DNA from: Planktothricoides raciborskii GIHE-MW2
Lineage (GTDB): Bacteria > Cyanobacteriota > Cyanobacteriia > Cyanobacteriales > Laspinemataceae
Direction of reading: 5' to 3'
Length of the DNA stretch: 64,000 nt
Assembly: GCF_040564635.1 (NCBI RefSeq)
Contig: NZ_CP159837.1
Coordinates: 4,327,001 to 4,391,000 of the forward strand
Position 1 is the stretch's first letter, and every line of letters starts with the position of its first letter. This document shows, piece by piece, positions 43,556-53,293 of the stretch. Both the position numbers and the translations under genes were made by a program. The notes beneath the pieces are model-generated. The model was not told where the DNA came from and searched no databases. It saw only the letters and a program-made list of their open reading frames with translations.

Positions 43556-43712
43556 ATTTGTTGTTTGTTGTTTGTTATTTGTTGTTCGTTATTCGTTATC
43601 GATGGTCAAGCAAACAACTAACAACTAACAACAAACAACTAACAACTAACAACTAACAACTAACAACCAACAACCAACAACCAACAACCAACAACCAACA
43701 ACAAACAACAAA
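43556..43712. repeat. TTGTTTG / AACAACTAACAAC tract
   Basis: TTGTTGTTTGTTGTTTG is followed, after ATCGATGGTCAAGC, by about 110 bases of AACAACTAACAACCAACAAC-type units. The halves are roughly complementary and can fold back. It resembles the 7-bp STRR repeats known in cyanobacteria. Confidence 0.85.
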
Positions 43713-43715
43713 TAA

Positions 43716-44783
43716 CTAACGTTGCCAACTGCGAGGATCCAATGCATCCCGTAGTCCATCTCCGAGCAAATTAAATGAAAGTACCGTGAGAATAATCAGC
43801 AAGGCTGGAGGCCAGACTAACCAAGGTTGCAGCACCAAAATCGAAGCATTAGTGGCTAAAGACAACATATTGCCCCAGGACGGATCCGGTTGCTGGATGC
43901 CCAACCCAATCAAACTCAATACTGATTCGGCGATAATAAATCCGGGGACGGCCAGGGTAGCAGAAATAATCACATAAGTCGCCGTTTGGGGCAGGACGTG
44001 ACGAATAATAATGTAGAACGGTTGCGCCCCCATTGTCAGGGCAGCTTGAACATAATCTTGTTGTTTAATAGAAAGAACTTGTCCACGAATCACCCGCGCT
44101 AGTCCAGCCCAACTAATAAAAGAAGTAATCACCACAATTAATAAGAATCGCTGGGTGCTACTGATGCCTGGGGGTAAGACAGCAGCTAATGCTACGAGCA
44201 AATAAATGCTAGGAATGGTCATCATTACTTCTAATAAGCGCATGATGATCGTATCGGCGATGCCCCCAAAATAGCCAGAAATACCGCCAACAATCATGCC
44301 CAGGGGAAAAGAAATCGCAATGCCGACTAGACCAATAAATAAGCTAATTTTCGCCCCATGAATTAAGCGACTGAATTGGTCGCGGGCTTGATCGTCGGTT
44401 CCCAAGAGGTTAATTGTGCCTTCTCCTGTGGTGCCAAATAAATGTAAATTAGCGGGAATCAATCCGAATATGTTATAGGTTGATCCTTTGACAAACAAAC
44501 GAATCGGTGAGGGTTGGTCTTTGTTTTCAATTAGTTCGCGATCGCCTGTTTCCAAGTCAATTGCCCCCTGAGTGGTGGGATAAACATGAGGACCGATCCA
44601 ATTCCCGGATTCAGTTTTCCAATATATTTTGGTTGGCGGTAACAATGACCCATTCGCCTGTTGAAAATAGGGATCGTAAGGAGCCACAAAATCAGCAGCG
44701 ATCGCGGCTAGGTAAAAAACCAGCAATAACACCGCACCTAATTGAGCTAAAGGATTTTTTTTCAGTTTTTTCCACCAATTCAT
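43716..44783 (-). CDS. DppC/OppC-type ABC transporter permease
   Basis: A 355-residue protein. One membrane span at residues 15-33 is followed by a periplasmic segment of about 90 residues. The permease domain then has about five spans, with LGTDDQARDQFSRLIHGAKI before it and the coupling motif (GAQPFYIIIRHVLPQT, EAA-like) near residue 250. The family imports peptides or nickel with a DppB-type partner, none of which lies nearby. It may act with subunits encoded elsewhere. Confidence 0.9.
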   Translation of the reverse strand: MNWWKKLKKNPLAQLGAVLLLVFYLAAIAADFVAPYDPYFQQANGSLLPPTKIYWKTESGNWIGPHVYPTTQGAIDLETGDRELIENKDQPSPIRLFVKGSTYNIFGLIPANLHLFGTTGEGTINLLGTDDQARDQFSRLIHGAKISLFIGLVGIAISFPLGMIVGGISGYFGGIADTIIMRLLEVMMTIPSIYLLVALAAVLPPGISSTQRFLLIVVITSFISWAGLARVIRGQVLSIKQQDYVQAALTMGAQPFYIIIRHVLPQTATYVIISATLAVPGFIIAESVLSLIGLGIQQPDPSWGNMLSLATNASILVLQPWLVWPPALLIILTVLSFNLLGDGLRDALDPRSWQR

Positions 44784-44823
44784 ACCATCCCTCCTGGAAA
44801 TTTACCAAAACATCGCATTTTTA

Positions 44824-44896
44824 GGATAGAAACCGGGTTTCTTTAAAAAATCTCTGTAATCCCACCAAAATTGTCATAGAAACCCGGTTTCTAGCT
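44824..44896. repeat. AAACCGGGTTT element, diverged
   Basis: GATAGAAACCGGGTTTCTTT and TAGAAACCCGGTTTCTAG bracket about 35 bases that do not match the other copies. Only the inverted ends are shared. Confidence 0.6.
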
Positions 44897-44930
44897 GATT
44901 ATTTTATATGTTAATTTATTTTGCCATAAA

Positions 44931-45584
44931 TTATTGCAGTTCTTCTTGCAAAATTTCTTGATAAATATCGGGCAAATATCGACTCATAGAATTAGTTTCA
45001 ATGCCATAACCTAAACTCGTCCAAGTCCCGGAAAGCAACCATAAAACTTCATCGATTTTCCCGTCCCGCAAGAGTTGAGGAATATCGACTCCCCAAGCCT
45101 CTGGGTCACTTAACCAACCATAAATCACCCTATCTTGATATTCCGGTTCAAAACTATAGGATTCCCAAAACAAAAATTTGTGCTGATTCGGGTGATAGCG
45201 TTCGGCCATTTCTTCCCAAGTAGTAGTAATAAATTGATAACGTCCCGCAGCAGTTGAGCAATTGCCATAATTTGGGCCAACGGAAATTCGTTCGCAAATA
45301 TCGGGATGGCGATCGAGTTTTTTGACATATTTTCCCCCATAAATCACCCAATAGGGTCGAGATACATTAGATTCACTAGCGGAAATTGTCCGCATTAAAG
45401 CGCGAATATAGGGGTCGCCACCGCGCATAACTAAAGGGGCTTGATAACCCCTTTCGGATAACTCTAAGTTGGCTGATTTTCTGCTTTGGCAATGTTGCAG
45501 AAGTAATACCAAACTAATGGCGGCAGTGGCAGCAACAATCCGGTTGAATAATTTTGGTTGGGCTAATTTTGATGATGAAGTCAC
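44931..45584 (-). CDS. Lysozyme-like glycoside hydrolase (GH104-type)
   Basis: A 217-residue protein with an N-terminal hydrophobic helix ending LLLQHC, which may be a lipobox or signal anchor. The catalytic domain starts YIRALMRTISASESN, with the Glu at the position of the catalytic Glu in phage-type endolysins. It continues ISVGPNYGNCSTAAGRYQFI TTTWEEMA. It likely cleaves peptidoglycan glycan strands outside the membrane. No phage genes are adjacent. Confidence 0.82.
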   Translation of the reverse strand: MTSSSKLAQPKLFNRIVAATAAISLVLLLQHCQSRKSANLELSERGYQAPLVMRGGDPYIRALMRTISASESNVSRPYWVIYGGKYVKKLDRHPDICERISVGPNYGNCSTAAGRYQFITTTWEEMAERYHPNQHKFLFWESYSFEPEYQDRVIYGWLSDPEAWGVDIPQLLRDGKIDEVLWLLSGTWTSLGYGIETNSMSRYLPDIYQEILQEELQ

Positions 45585-45602
45585 TAATCAAATATCTCTA
45601 AG

Positions 45603-46075
45603 TATTTGTTGTTTGTTGTTTGTTGTTTGTTGTTTGTTGTTTGTTGTTTGTTGTTTGTTGTTTGTTGTTGGGTAGGGATTCTTTTGTTATTTGTTGTTGG
45701 GTAGGGATTCTTTGGGTAGGGATTCTTTGGTTGGAGAAAGGGGAACAGTTCTCAGGGAACGGGGAAAGTCGTAGGGGCTTTCTGGCCATTCGCCCGTACA
45801 AAAGTCGTAGGGGCGAATGGCCATATAGCCTGACGGCATGGGCTTCGCAAGGACGCCCGTACAAAAGAAATATCACTATTAACTATTCACTATTAACTAT
45901 TCACTCTTCACTCTTCACTCTTCACTCTCTCCTCTGTTCCCTGTTCCCTGTTCCCTGTTTGTTGGTTGTTGGTTGTTATTAGTTATTTGCGATGCCTCAT
46001 TGAGAGTAAATTTATCATAACCAATAACAAACAACAAACAACAAACAACAAACAACAAACAACAAACAACAAACA
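45603..46075. repeat. Inverted TTGTTTG tracts around dispersed repeats
   Basis: TTGTTTG units at 45607-45668 are mirrored by AACAAAC units at 46024-46075. Between lie TAGGGATTCTTT units, TAGGGGCGAATGGCC elements and ACTATTCACTATTAACT and TTCACTCTTCACTC micro-repeats. No gene is supported. Confidence 0.85.
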
Positions 46076-46080
46076 ACGAA

Positions 46081-46740
46081 TTAACGAACATTGGCAAATA
46101 ATTCCCTAAAAGTTTTAGCCGGTGCGTCAGGTTTGGCGATAATTTCCACAACTTTATTGTGTGATGTGGGTTCGGAGAGGGCAGCGACGCAAACTTGGGC
46201 GACCTTGGTGCGGGGAAGACTGCCTTCAAACAGGGTGTCCGCATTGGACATAATCAGGAGATCGCTACTTTCATCGTTTCTTAGACCCCCCGGACGGACT
46301 ATAGTATATTTCAGCCCGCTTTTTTGCAGATATTCTTCTGCCCTTTTCTTCCAGACCAAAATCAACCAAAACAGGTTGAGTGGATGGAATAGCTGAGAGA
46401 CACAAAGCGATGAGACGAAAACAAAATGCTCGATTCCTTGGCTTTTGGCCACATCGACTAGGTTTTTGGTGCCTTCGTAGTCCACTTGATAGGGACCGAA
46501 AGGATCCAAACTGGGTCGGGCGCCGGTGGCACAAAGTAAGACGGTGCAATCTGCGATCGCCTCACGAATGGTTTCTGGCTTCAGGACATCTCCGACGACC
46601 AATTCCGCCTCTGGGGGCAGAACTGCTTGACCCAGTTCCCGGTTACGCACTAAAGCTCGGACGGGAATCTGTTGGTTTAAGAGTTCTTTGACAATTCTGC
46701 GTCCGGTTTCCCCGGTTGCTCCGGCTACAAATGCTTTCAT
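46081..46740 (-). CDS. NAD(P)-binding atypical SDR protein
   Basis: A 219-residue protein from the Met at 46740; an upstream Met at 46758 adds six residues. It has MKAFVAGATGETGRRIVKEL with the GxxGxxG motif, ALVRN, VVGDVLKP, and an IVRPGGLRND segment. This is the NmrA/Tic62-like group, which includes chaperone-like and redox-sensing proteins around photosystems. There is no YxxxK catalytic set, so it may not be an enzyme. Confidence 0.85.
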   Translation of the reverse strand: MKAFVAGATGETGRRIVKELLNQQIPVRALVRNRELGQAVLPPEAELVVGDVLKPETIREAIADCTVLLCATGARPSLDPFGPYQVDYEGTKNLVDVAKSQGIEHFVFVSSLCVSQLFHPLNLFWLILVWKKRAEEYLQKSGLKYTIVRPGGLRNDESSDLLIMSNADTLFEGSLPRTKVAQVCVAALSEPTSHNKVVEIIAKPDAPAKTFRELFANVR

Positions 46741-46819
46741 GTGTTGACGATCAACCAATATCTTTGGAACTATATTTTATTAATAGCTATTAATAGCCGG
46801 TTTTGCACAGAATTGAGCC

Positions 46820-47620
46820 GTGGAGGATGAACCAAACCGCCGTGAATCCCTCGCCGAATCTCAGTTAACGGATTATTTTCAGGAAAAGCGGGTGATGCAA
46901 CCACTGACGCATGAGCCAATTATGACTGCAATGCCAACTCCGACAAATGCCGATGGAATCGACGCATCCGTAACGAATGAACCGACTTGGTTTCAAACCC
47001 ACTTTATTGGCTGTATGGAAATGTTCGCTGATGCCAAAACTGCCGCTGAATATTTTGACGCTCACCAAGGATGGTTTATCCGTTGTGCTCATCCGATGAA
47101 AGCCAAACCAATTGGCGCAAATGGTTATGCTTTAACCATTGGCAAGTTTGGCTCTTTTGGTTATCAGGTGGAACCCAAAATTGGCCTGCATTTGTTGCCC
47201 CAAGATGAGGGGGTTTATCGAATTGAAACGATCCCCGTACCCAACTATACGCCCCCTGGGTATGAAGTGGACTTTAAAGCGGTACAAACCTTGGTAGAAA
47301 TTCCGTTTGAGCCTTCAGAAGAATTAGCGGCAGATGGTTCAACTCTGCCAAGTAAAATGACTCGTGTGGAGTGGCAGTTAGACCTCAAAGTTGGCGTCTG
47401 CTTTCCCCAATTTATTAAAAAATTACCGGAAGCGGTGATTCAAAAAACCGGCGATCGCATTTTGGCTCAAATCGTTAAACTGGTTTCTAATCGTCTCACT
47501 TACAAAGTCCAGGAAGATTTTCACACCAGTCAAGGAGAAGCCACCCTGAAACTCTTTAAAAAACATTGGCAACAAACCAAAGGTCGTGGGGTTTGCGAAC
47601 AAGTTAACCCCCCACTCTAA
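46820..47620 (+). CDS. DUF1997 family protein
   Basis: Up to 266 residues; the reading frame opens at a GTG, and Met26 or Met35 are other start options. The conserved part begins near residue 55: THFIGCMEMFADAKTAAEYF, HQGWFIRCAHPMKAKPIGAN and LTIGKFGSFGYQVEPKIGL. The family is found in cyanobacteria and plastids with no assigned function, and its fold may be START-like. It ends at a strong terminator. Confidence 0.8.
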   Translation: MEDEPNRRESLAESQLTDYFQEKRVMQPLTHEPIMTAMPTPTNADGIDASVTNEPTWFQTHFIGCMEMFADAKTAAEYFDAHQGWFIRCAHPMKAKPIGANGYALTIGKFGSFGYQVEPKIGLHLLPQDEGVYRIETIPVPNYTPPGYEVDFKAVQTLVEIPFEPSEELAADGSTLPSKMTRVEWQLDLKVGVCFPQFIKKLPEAVIQKTGDRILAQIVKLVSNRLTYKVQEDFHTSQGEATLKLFKKHWQQTKGRGVCEQVNPPL

Positions 47621-47660
47621 AACCGCACAAAAAAGCCACAAAACCCACAAAACCCAAAAA

Positions 47661-47697
47661 AAAAAGGAGGCGATCTTGCGCGATCGCCTCCTTTTTT
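47661..47697. terminator. Bidirectional Rho-independent terminator
   Basis: AAAAAGGAGGCGATC at 47661-47675 and GATCGCCTCCTTTTT at 47682-47696 form a 15-bp stem with a 6-nt loop. A and T runs on both sides let it serve both strands. Confidence 0.9.
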
Positions 47698-47710
47698 TGG
47701 CTTTTTTACC

Positions 47711-47740
47711 CTCGTTCCCAGGCTCCAGCCTGGGAACGAG
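47711..47740. repeat. 14-bp inverted repeat CTCGTTCCCAGGCT
   Basis: CTCGTTCCCAGGCT, CC, AGCCTGGGAACGAG: a near-perfect dyad, a type of palindrome common between cyanobacterial genes. Confidence 0.8.
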
Positions 47741-47827
47741 ACCATCGTAGGGGCGAGAAAATTTCCGGTAAATCTTGCCCCAGATCCTTAACTTGGGAGG
47801 ATCAATCCAGAATTAGGCAGAAAAATA

Positions 47828-48304
47828 TTACAGACTGCTGACAATTTTCTGGACAATTTGGACCCCGCTAAAGGCTTGCCAAGCAAATAGCAGCACCAAA
47901 ATCATATTCAAGCCCACATGGAGCGATCGCGCCCAGTCAGCACCTTTCTGCATAAAAGGCGCCAAAGCAGCGGAAGTCGCAATCATGGCAGTCATACCCA
48001 AACCGACCAACAAATGCGGCCCCACAAACAACTTGCCATTATTCACATAAGTAGCAGCCATCCCGCCAATGGTGCCGAGCACCATCAGCGCCAACAGGAT
48101 CGAACCCACTTGATAGTGTTTCGTATTGTATTTACCTTTAATCAGTTCTTTTTTCTCTTCCCCCGTCGCTTGTCTGGTTTTCTTGGCTTTTATCCCCAGA
48201 ACCAGAGCGTAGATCGTCAGGGCAAAAATCACCCACATCAGAACTGGATGTAAGAAAGGCAGCACATAAGTTTGCAGTGGTTCGGGAAGAACTTCAATTC
48301 GCAT
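47828..48304 (-). CDS. DUF4079 membrane protein
   Basis: A 158-residue protein with four membrane spans (about 13-35, 67-86, 91-110, 125-145). The second half begins TKHYQVGSILLALMVLGTIG, and H95 and H129 sit in or near the spans. This fits DUF4079, a cytochrome b561-like group in cyanobacteria. No partner is adjacent. Heme binding is inference. Confidence 0.82.
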   Translation of the reverse strand: MRIEVLPEPLQTYVLPFLHPVLMWVIFALTIYALVLGIKAKKTRQATGEEKKELIKGKYNTKHYQVGSILLALMVLGTIGGMAATYVNNGKLFVGPHLLVGLGMTAMIATSAALAPFMQKGADWARSLHVGLNMILVLLFAWQAFSGVQIVQKIVSSL

Positions 48305-48624
48305 GGTAATTCTCTATTAATTAGCCGATAGTTAGCCGATAATTAGCCGATAGTTAGGCGAAAATCTTCATAAAACTTATCATAAATTTAGGATCCACGG
48401 ATCAAATTCATTGTTTAACTTTAATCTAGAGGTAATAAAAAGCCAGACTAACCCAGCGGAAGCGATCGCAACCAGGATGAGTTTTTCCCGTTGCTGAACA
48501 TAGCCCTTTAGCTTTGCTAACGGCTTTTCTAGCGCAGCAACTCAGACCACTGGTTCAAACCCATAACCAATGGGTTACTCTGATCAACATTGCCCAATTG
48601 TTTTAGGTGACAAGAGGCTCCCGT
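48305..48624. other. Intergenic stretch without a supported gene
   Basis: AT-rich with TTAGCCGATAGTTAGCCGAT micro-repeats next to the DUF4079 start and a probable promoter region for the ankyrin gene. Confidence 0.5.
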
Positions 48625-50004
48625 ATGCCCTCTCAGCAAGATATTTTATTACTACAGGCAGTCCGAAGTGGCCAAATCACTCCAATTTCAGCATTAATTG
48701 CCCAAGGTGCTGATGTGAACACCACGGATCCAGAAGGTACAACGGCTTTAATGTTTGCCGCGTCTCAAGGCTACACAGAAATCGTGCGAATCTTGGTTGA
48801 TGCTGGTGCCAAAGTCAATGCTCGAAGAAAAAAATATGGCGTCACTGCTCTGATGTTGGCTTGTGCTAACTACCAGCTAGATGTTGTGAAATTTTTACTA
48901 TCGAGAGGTGCGAATGTTAATGATGGAAATGATGATGGCAGCACCGCATTAATGGCGGCGGCCATGAAAGGCAAAGCCGTCCTAGTGCATATGCTACTGG
49001 ATGCCGGGGCTGACCCCAATGTCTCCGATCAAGATGGGGATACTGCCCTGAAAATTGCCTTAAACCTAAGCTTTGCCGATGTGGTAGAGATTTTACTCCA
49101 TGCCAAAGCCCAACTCCAGGAAGCCGACGCCATAGCCGCCTTCCTGACCGCTGTCACCAAAGCGGATTTGGCCATGATTCAAACCCTGCTGTCATATAAG
49201 CCAGAGTTGGTCAATTGCCACAACGAAGACAGTGAACCCCCATTGTTGTTAGCGGTTGAGCATCAAAAAACCTCCATTGTCAAAGCGTTATTAAATGCCG
49301 GTGCCAATGTCAATGCCCCAGACTTAGAAGGGGAAACCCCATTAATGGCAGCAGCGGCTAGTGGCAATGTGGAATTGGTGCATATTTTATTAGATGCTGG
49401 CGCCCAGATTAATGCCAAAGACAAGGATGATGAAACCGCTTTAAATCTGGCGGTTGTGGAAGGATATCTGGATGTGGTGCAGGTACTGCTCGATCGCGGT
49501 GCCGACTTTCAGCAGCGCAACCGACTCGGCGATACGCCGCTGTTAGTTGCCGCATTGCAAGGACATCAGGATATTGTGGCCTTGCTGCTACAAAGAGGAG
49601 CCGATATTAATGTGAAAAACTTTAATGAAACTCCCCTGACCCTGGCAGCAACATTCGGCCATCTCAAGACCGTGAAAGTGTTGCTCGATGCCGGGGCATC
49701 GCCCAATACCACCGTGTCCGAAGGGAAAACCCCATTAATGAGAGCCGCTGACAGAAATCATATTGCCGTGATGCAGGCGTTAATCGAAGCTGGTGCCAAT
49801 CTCAACCAGCAAGATGATGCCGGGGCGACCGCCTTAATTTGGGCGGCGTCTCGGGGTCGTGAAGAGGCGGTCAAAGTGCTGATTTCCGCAGGGGCAGACT
49901 TGAATTTAAAGAACCAAGGAGGTTATACCGCATTAGCGATCGCTGAATTCAACCGCTATAGAAAAATATTGCGTACCCTTCAACAAGCAGGAGCGCAAGA
50001 GTAG
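48625..50004 (+). CDS. Ankyrin-repeat protein
   Basis: About 459 residues from the ATG at 48625; the GTG at 48607 is an alternative start. Almost the whole length is ankyrin repeats of 33 residues: GTTALMFAASQGYTEIVRIL, VDAGAKVNARRKKYGVTALM, and so on, about 13 repeats with one degenerate region near 165-210. No signal or membrane part. It is a protein-interaction scaffold; the partner is unknown. The ends are complete. Confidence 0.93.
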   Translation: MPSQQDILLLQAVRSGQITPISALIAQGADVNTTDPEGTTALMFAASQGYTEIVRILVDAGAKVNARRKKYGVTALMLACANYQLDVVKFLLSRGANVNDGNDDGSTALMAAAMKGKAVLVHMLLDAGADPNVSDQDGDTALKIALNLSFADVVEILLHAKAQLQEADAIAAFLTAVTKADLAMIQTLLSYKPELVNCHNEDSEPPLLLAVEHQKTSIVKALLNAGANVNAPDLEGETPLMAAAASGNVELVHILLDAGAQINAKDKDDETALNLAVVEGYLDVVQVLLDRGADFQQRNRLGDTPLLVAALQGHQDIVALLLQRGADINVKNFNETPLTLAATFGHLKTVKVLLDAGASPNTTVSEGKTPLMRAADRNHIAVMQALIEAGANLNQQDDAGATALIWAASRGREEAVKVLISAGADLNLKNQGGYTALAIAEFNRYRKILRTLQQAGAQE

Positions 50005-50150
50005 TCAATCTGGAATCACCACAAAGACCCAGACAACACACAACAGATTATCTTTATTTTTCTTTATGTCTCTTTATTTCTCTTTGTGTCCTGCCTTTGT
50101 GGTGTTTTTGTTGACAAATAGATCGCCAAATTCACAGATGCTAAATTCTT

Positions 50151-51227
50151 ATGCAAAAATCATTTGATTTTCAAATCCTCAATCAAATTAGAGGTTTTTT
50201 TTGTGTTTATATTGTTTTTCATAATTTCACAATTAATTTATATCATCTAGACATCGTGCCGTTCCCGGTCAAGCTGATCGCCTCATTGGGGCAAGAAGTG
50301 GTGATTGGTTTTTTTTTAATGAGTGGATTTTTAATATTTTTTTCTTTGGCAAAAAAATATGCTTCTTTTAAAGAATTTTTAATCAAAAGATTTCAGCGAA
50401 TTTACATTCCTTTCATTTTTTCACTGCTCGTTTCCGGTTTTATCGGCTATTTTACCGGCAGTTTATCTAAGCTTTTTACCTGGCAACATTTGATAGGAAA
50501 TTTACTTTTATTGCAAGATTTCGGCAGTGTTAAACCGGGAACTTGGTTTTACCCATTTTTGGGCAACTTGCCTTTATGGTCACTTTCTTATCAATGGTGG
50601 TTTTATCTGTTAGTTTACCCATTGTATCGGTTATTGCCTAAAAATGAAAAGCGAATTTATTGGGTGTTGCTGATTTCCGTATCTGCTTATGTAATTTATT
50701 CAATACATCCGAATCAAATATGTTTAATCTTGACTTATTTTATCTTAGAATGGTTGGGGGTTGAGTTAGGATTTATTTATTTAAAACATCAGAAAATAAC
50801 CCTGCATCATACTCGAAACTGTTTAATCGCGATCGCCGTGATGGTCATCGTCACCGGACTGCCAATTTTTAGCTGGTCAACCATTAAATTGGGTCATTAT
50901 CCTTTTTTGATTTTTCGGCATTTTTTGATAGGGTTAATTTTCTTGTTAATCAGTATGGGGGCATTTAAAATCAACTGGCAATGGTTTTTTAAGCCCCTGC
51001 TGAGTATCTTTAACCAAGTCTACCCCATTTCTTATGGCTTATATGTTTTACATTATCCGCTCTTGGTGCAGTGGGGACTGAGAAATTTTCACGACCAGGG
51101 TCGAATGCCTTGGCCAGATTTATGCCTGAGCTTCCTGACCTTGATTGTTTTATCCTATCTCGCAGAAATTCAACTGCCGAAATTGATTAATTGGTTGGGG
51201 GAAAAATTAGCTTATAAGGCAAATTGA
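50151..51227 (+). CDS. Acyltransferase family 3 membrane protein
   Basis: A 358-residue protein. It starts ILNQIRGFFCVYIVFHNFTI: R and the H42-like residue correspond to the catalytic His region of OafA-type enzymes. About ten membrane segments follow, and the end PISYGLYVLHYPLLVQWGLR matches the family signature. It transfers acyl groups to envelope sugars or lipids. The AT-rich codon use is a little different from its neighbours. Confidence 0.88.
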   Translation: MQKSFDFQILNQIRGFFCVYIVFHNFTINLYHLDIVPFPVKLIASLGQEVVIGFFLMSGFLIFFSLAKKYASFKEFLIKRFQRIYIPFIFSLLVSGFIGYFTGSLSKLFTWQHLIGNLLLLQDFGSVKPGTWFYPFLGNLPLWSLSYQWWFYLLVYPLYRLLPKNEKRIYWVLLISVSAYVIYSIHPNQICLILTYFILEWLGVELGFIYLKHQKITLHHTRNCLIAIAVMVIVTGLPIFSWSTIKLGHYPFLIFRHFLIGLIFLLISMGAFKINWQWFFKPLLSIFNQVYPISYGLYVLHYPLLVQWGLRNFHDQGRMPWPDLCLSFLTLIVLSYLAEIQLPKLINWLGEKLAYKAN

Positions 51228-51264
51228 TGGGACAGAATAAAATTGGTCAAGGTCAATGAAAGCG

Positions 51265-52407
51265 TTAAATCAAATCCTTCATATGATTTATGACTTTGCT
51301 GAAGATTGATTGCGACTGTTTTTGCTGCACCAATTTCTCTAAATCATTAATCGAGGGAAATTGCGCGGGATGTAAGTAGGGGCCTGAACCCAGGGCTTTG
51401 GCTAAGGCATTATTATTTTCTCGTAAGCCTTCATAGAAAAATAAGACTTCTCCAGAGACACCACAGTATCGATTAAAGGCAATGGCTTCGATTAAGTCTG
51501 ATTCGGAAATGCGATAGTTGCCGATTTTAATTAAAATTCCCGGCGACAACCTCGGCAAATGTGCCGATTTATATTCTAATTTGGTGATATAGCTGATGGT
51601 GCGTTTATAGCTGGCTAAATCTCGGCGATAAACTTGGGGATGAATCAGATCGACTAAGTTACGATTTAACCAAGTTTTCGAGTCTTGTAAATATTCATCT
51701 AAACACCATTTATAGATATTCGGGGATAAAGAAACAATCAGATTAGGGTTGACTTGTTTAAGATTTTGGTAAAGCCTGGATAAAAAGTTGGTTAAAATAT
51801 CCGCTCTCCATTGGATCCAACGAGCATCGTAAGGATTTTCTGGGGGGTCACAGTCGAAGACTTGGCGATAGGCTTGAATGGTGTTTTGATCGTAGCCTCC
51901 TGCACTGGGGAGGGCTGGCATTCTATCATCTCCTTGGATGCCATCAATGGGATAATTCTTGGCCACCTCTAAAACTAATGAACTGAGGAAATGTTGCACT
52001 TCGATGTCAAAGGCATTCATCCATTCAAAGCCATTTTTGCTCAAGAGATTTCCGTCGCGATCGCGGGCTGCCCAGTGAGGTTTTGCTTGCAAGATTTTGC
52101 CGCCTTTTTGCCGATAGGAACAAGCAAAGCCATATTCAAACCAAGGAATCACTGCTAATCCTACTTTTTTGGCGGCTTCGCACAGTTCCCCCAGGGGGTC
52201 ACGATCTTGAAATTTTGGTAAGATTTTGTAGCCGAAAGCTTCCTGCATTATTTGGGAAGGATAGAGGGTGTATCCTTGGTTCCAAACCACGGGAAATACC
52301 ACATTAAATCCAGTTTCCGCGAGGAATTCCATTGCTTCGGTGATTTTATCTTTAGAGGTGAGAACTTGGCTGTCGGTATTCGTTAGCCAAATGCCGCGTA
52401 TTTCCAT
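51265..52407 (-). CDS. GH10-like (GHL10) family protein
   Basis: A 380-residue protein opening EIRGIWLTNTDSQVLTSKDK and FNVVFPVVWNQGYTLYPS, the pattern of the GHL10/DUF187 (YddW-like) group. It also has HPQVYRRD and GEVLFFYEGL. The fold is a TIM barrel. No signal peptide is seen, unusual for this group. It probably acts on a glycan; the substrate is unknown. Confidence 0.85.
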   Translation of the reverse strand: MEIRGIWLTNTDSQVLTSKDKITEAMEFLAETGFNVVFPVVWNQGYTLYPSQIMQEAFGYKILPKFQDRDPLGELCEAAKKVGLAVIPWFEYGFACSYRQKGGKILQAKPHWAARDRDGNLLSKNGFEWMNAFDIEVQHFLSSLVLEVAKNYPIDGIQGDDRMPALPSAGGYDQNTIQAYRQVFDCDPPENPYDARWIQWRADILTNFLSRLYQNLKQVNPNLIVSLSPNIYKWCLDEYLQDSKTWLNRNLVDLIHPQVYRRDLASYKRTISYITKLEYKSAHLPRLSPGILIKIGNYRISESDLIEAIAFNRYCGVSGEVLFFYEGLRENNNALAKALGSGPYLHPAQFPSINDLEKLVQQKQSQSIFSKVINHMKDLI

Positions 52408-53293
52408 TGTTTGATTCGCTCCTATTTTGGTGAAACTGACCGCCGATCCGCAGGTGGAAATTTGATGAGCCTCTGTCTGCTAAGATAACAAGATTTATCC
52501 CCTTGTCCGCAATTGCCCAGCTTAGGAACCGCCCGACTGGATCCCAGCGTTACCATAACTGATATTTAAGCGGAGATATAACCAGCCAACCATCGATTCG
52601 GGGCGATCGCTCACAATCGCCAAATCGGTCGAGTTGCAATAGCATTAATTTAAGAAAATGTCAACAATTTTTAAATATTTGTATCGAGGGCTGGATGAAA
52701 TTGATCAAATTGGGGTCAATTTTCATGCCTTTGATCGGCGAGATCGCCCCATTGTTGAGTCGGGCGATCGCTCGATTACATTCCCATCCACAGCAACGGG
52801 GAAGTTCAAGCCGGTTGCCTATGATTTAATCGTCATCCTCGCCGCCAAATTATAGCTAAATTAGAGCCAAATTAGAGCCAAATTATAATTAAAAGCAAAA
52901 GATGAGAGGCATTACCGCCACAACTATGCTAATCTAGGCAACATAAATTGAAAGTTGAAGTTATCAGGAATTTCATCAATCTTTACAGAAATTCGACCCT
53001 AAAAGCCTGATAAAAGCCTGAATCGATGGCCGAAAAATTTCTGCAAAGATTGTTGGATCCAGAAATGTTGCCATAGGGATCTTAGGGTCTTAGGCAAATT
53101 CCTGAATTGCCGTTCATAGAGGTTGCTCAACTCTGCCCCTGGTCAATCGAAACCGAAAACACAACCGTACCATTGACCCACTTGATCCAACACGATCCAT
53201 CATTGATCGTTTAGCAAATTTTTAGCGCCGGATAATTTGCCTAAATTTTTGCCCTCGACAATATCCAAATCCGTCTTTTTAAGGGATTTCGCC
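52408..53293. other. Long intergenic stretch upstream of guaA
   Basis: A 65-codon frame at 52658 has no conserved feature. ATTAGAGCCAA repeats three times near 52860. The rest is likely the guaA promoter and leader region. I see no supported gene. Confidence 0.5.

Noticed and set aside
45598-45982. Frames of 92 and 120 codons in the repeat region
   Set aside because: They are translations of TTGTTTG units (LLFVVCC and TTNNKQQ patterns) and not proteins.
52658-52855. A 65-codon frame upstream of guaA
   Set aside because: No conserved motif, no ribosome site, and the C-terminal part is a HIP1-rich section.
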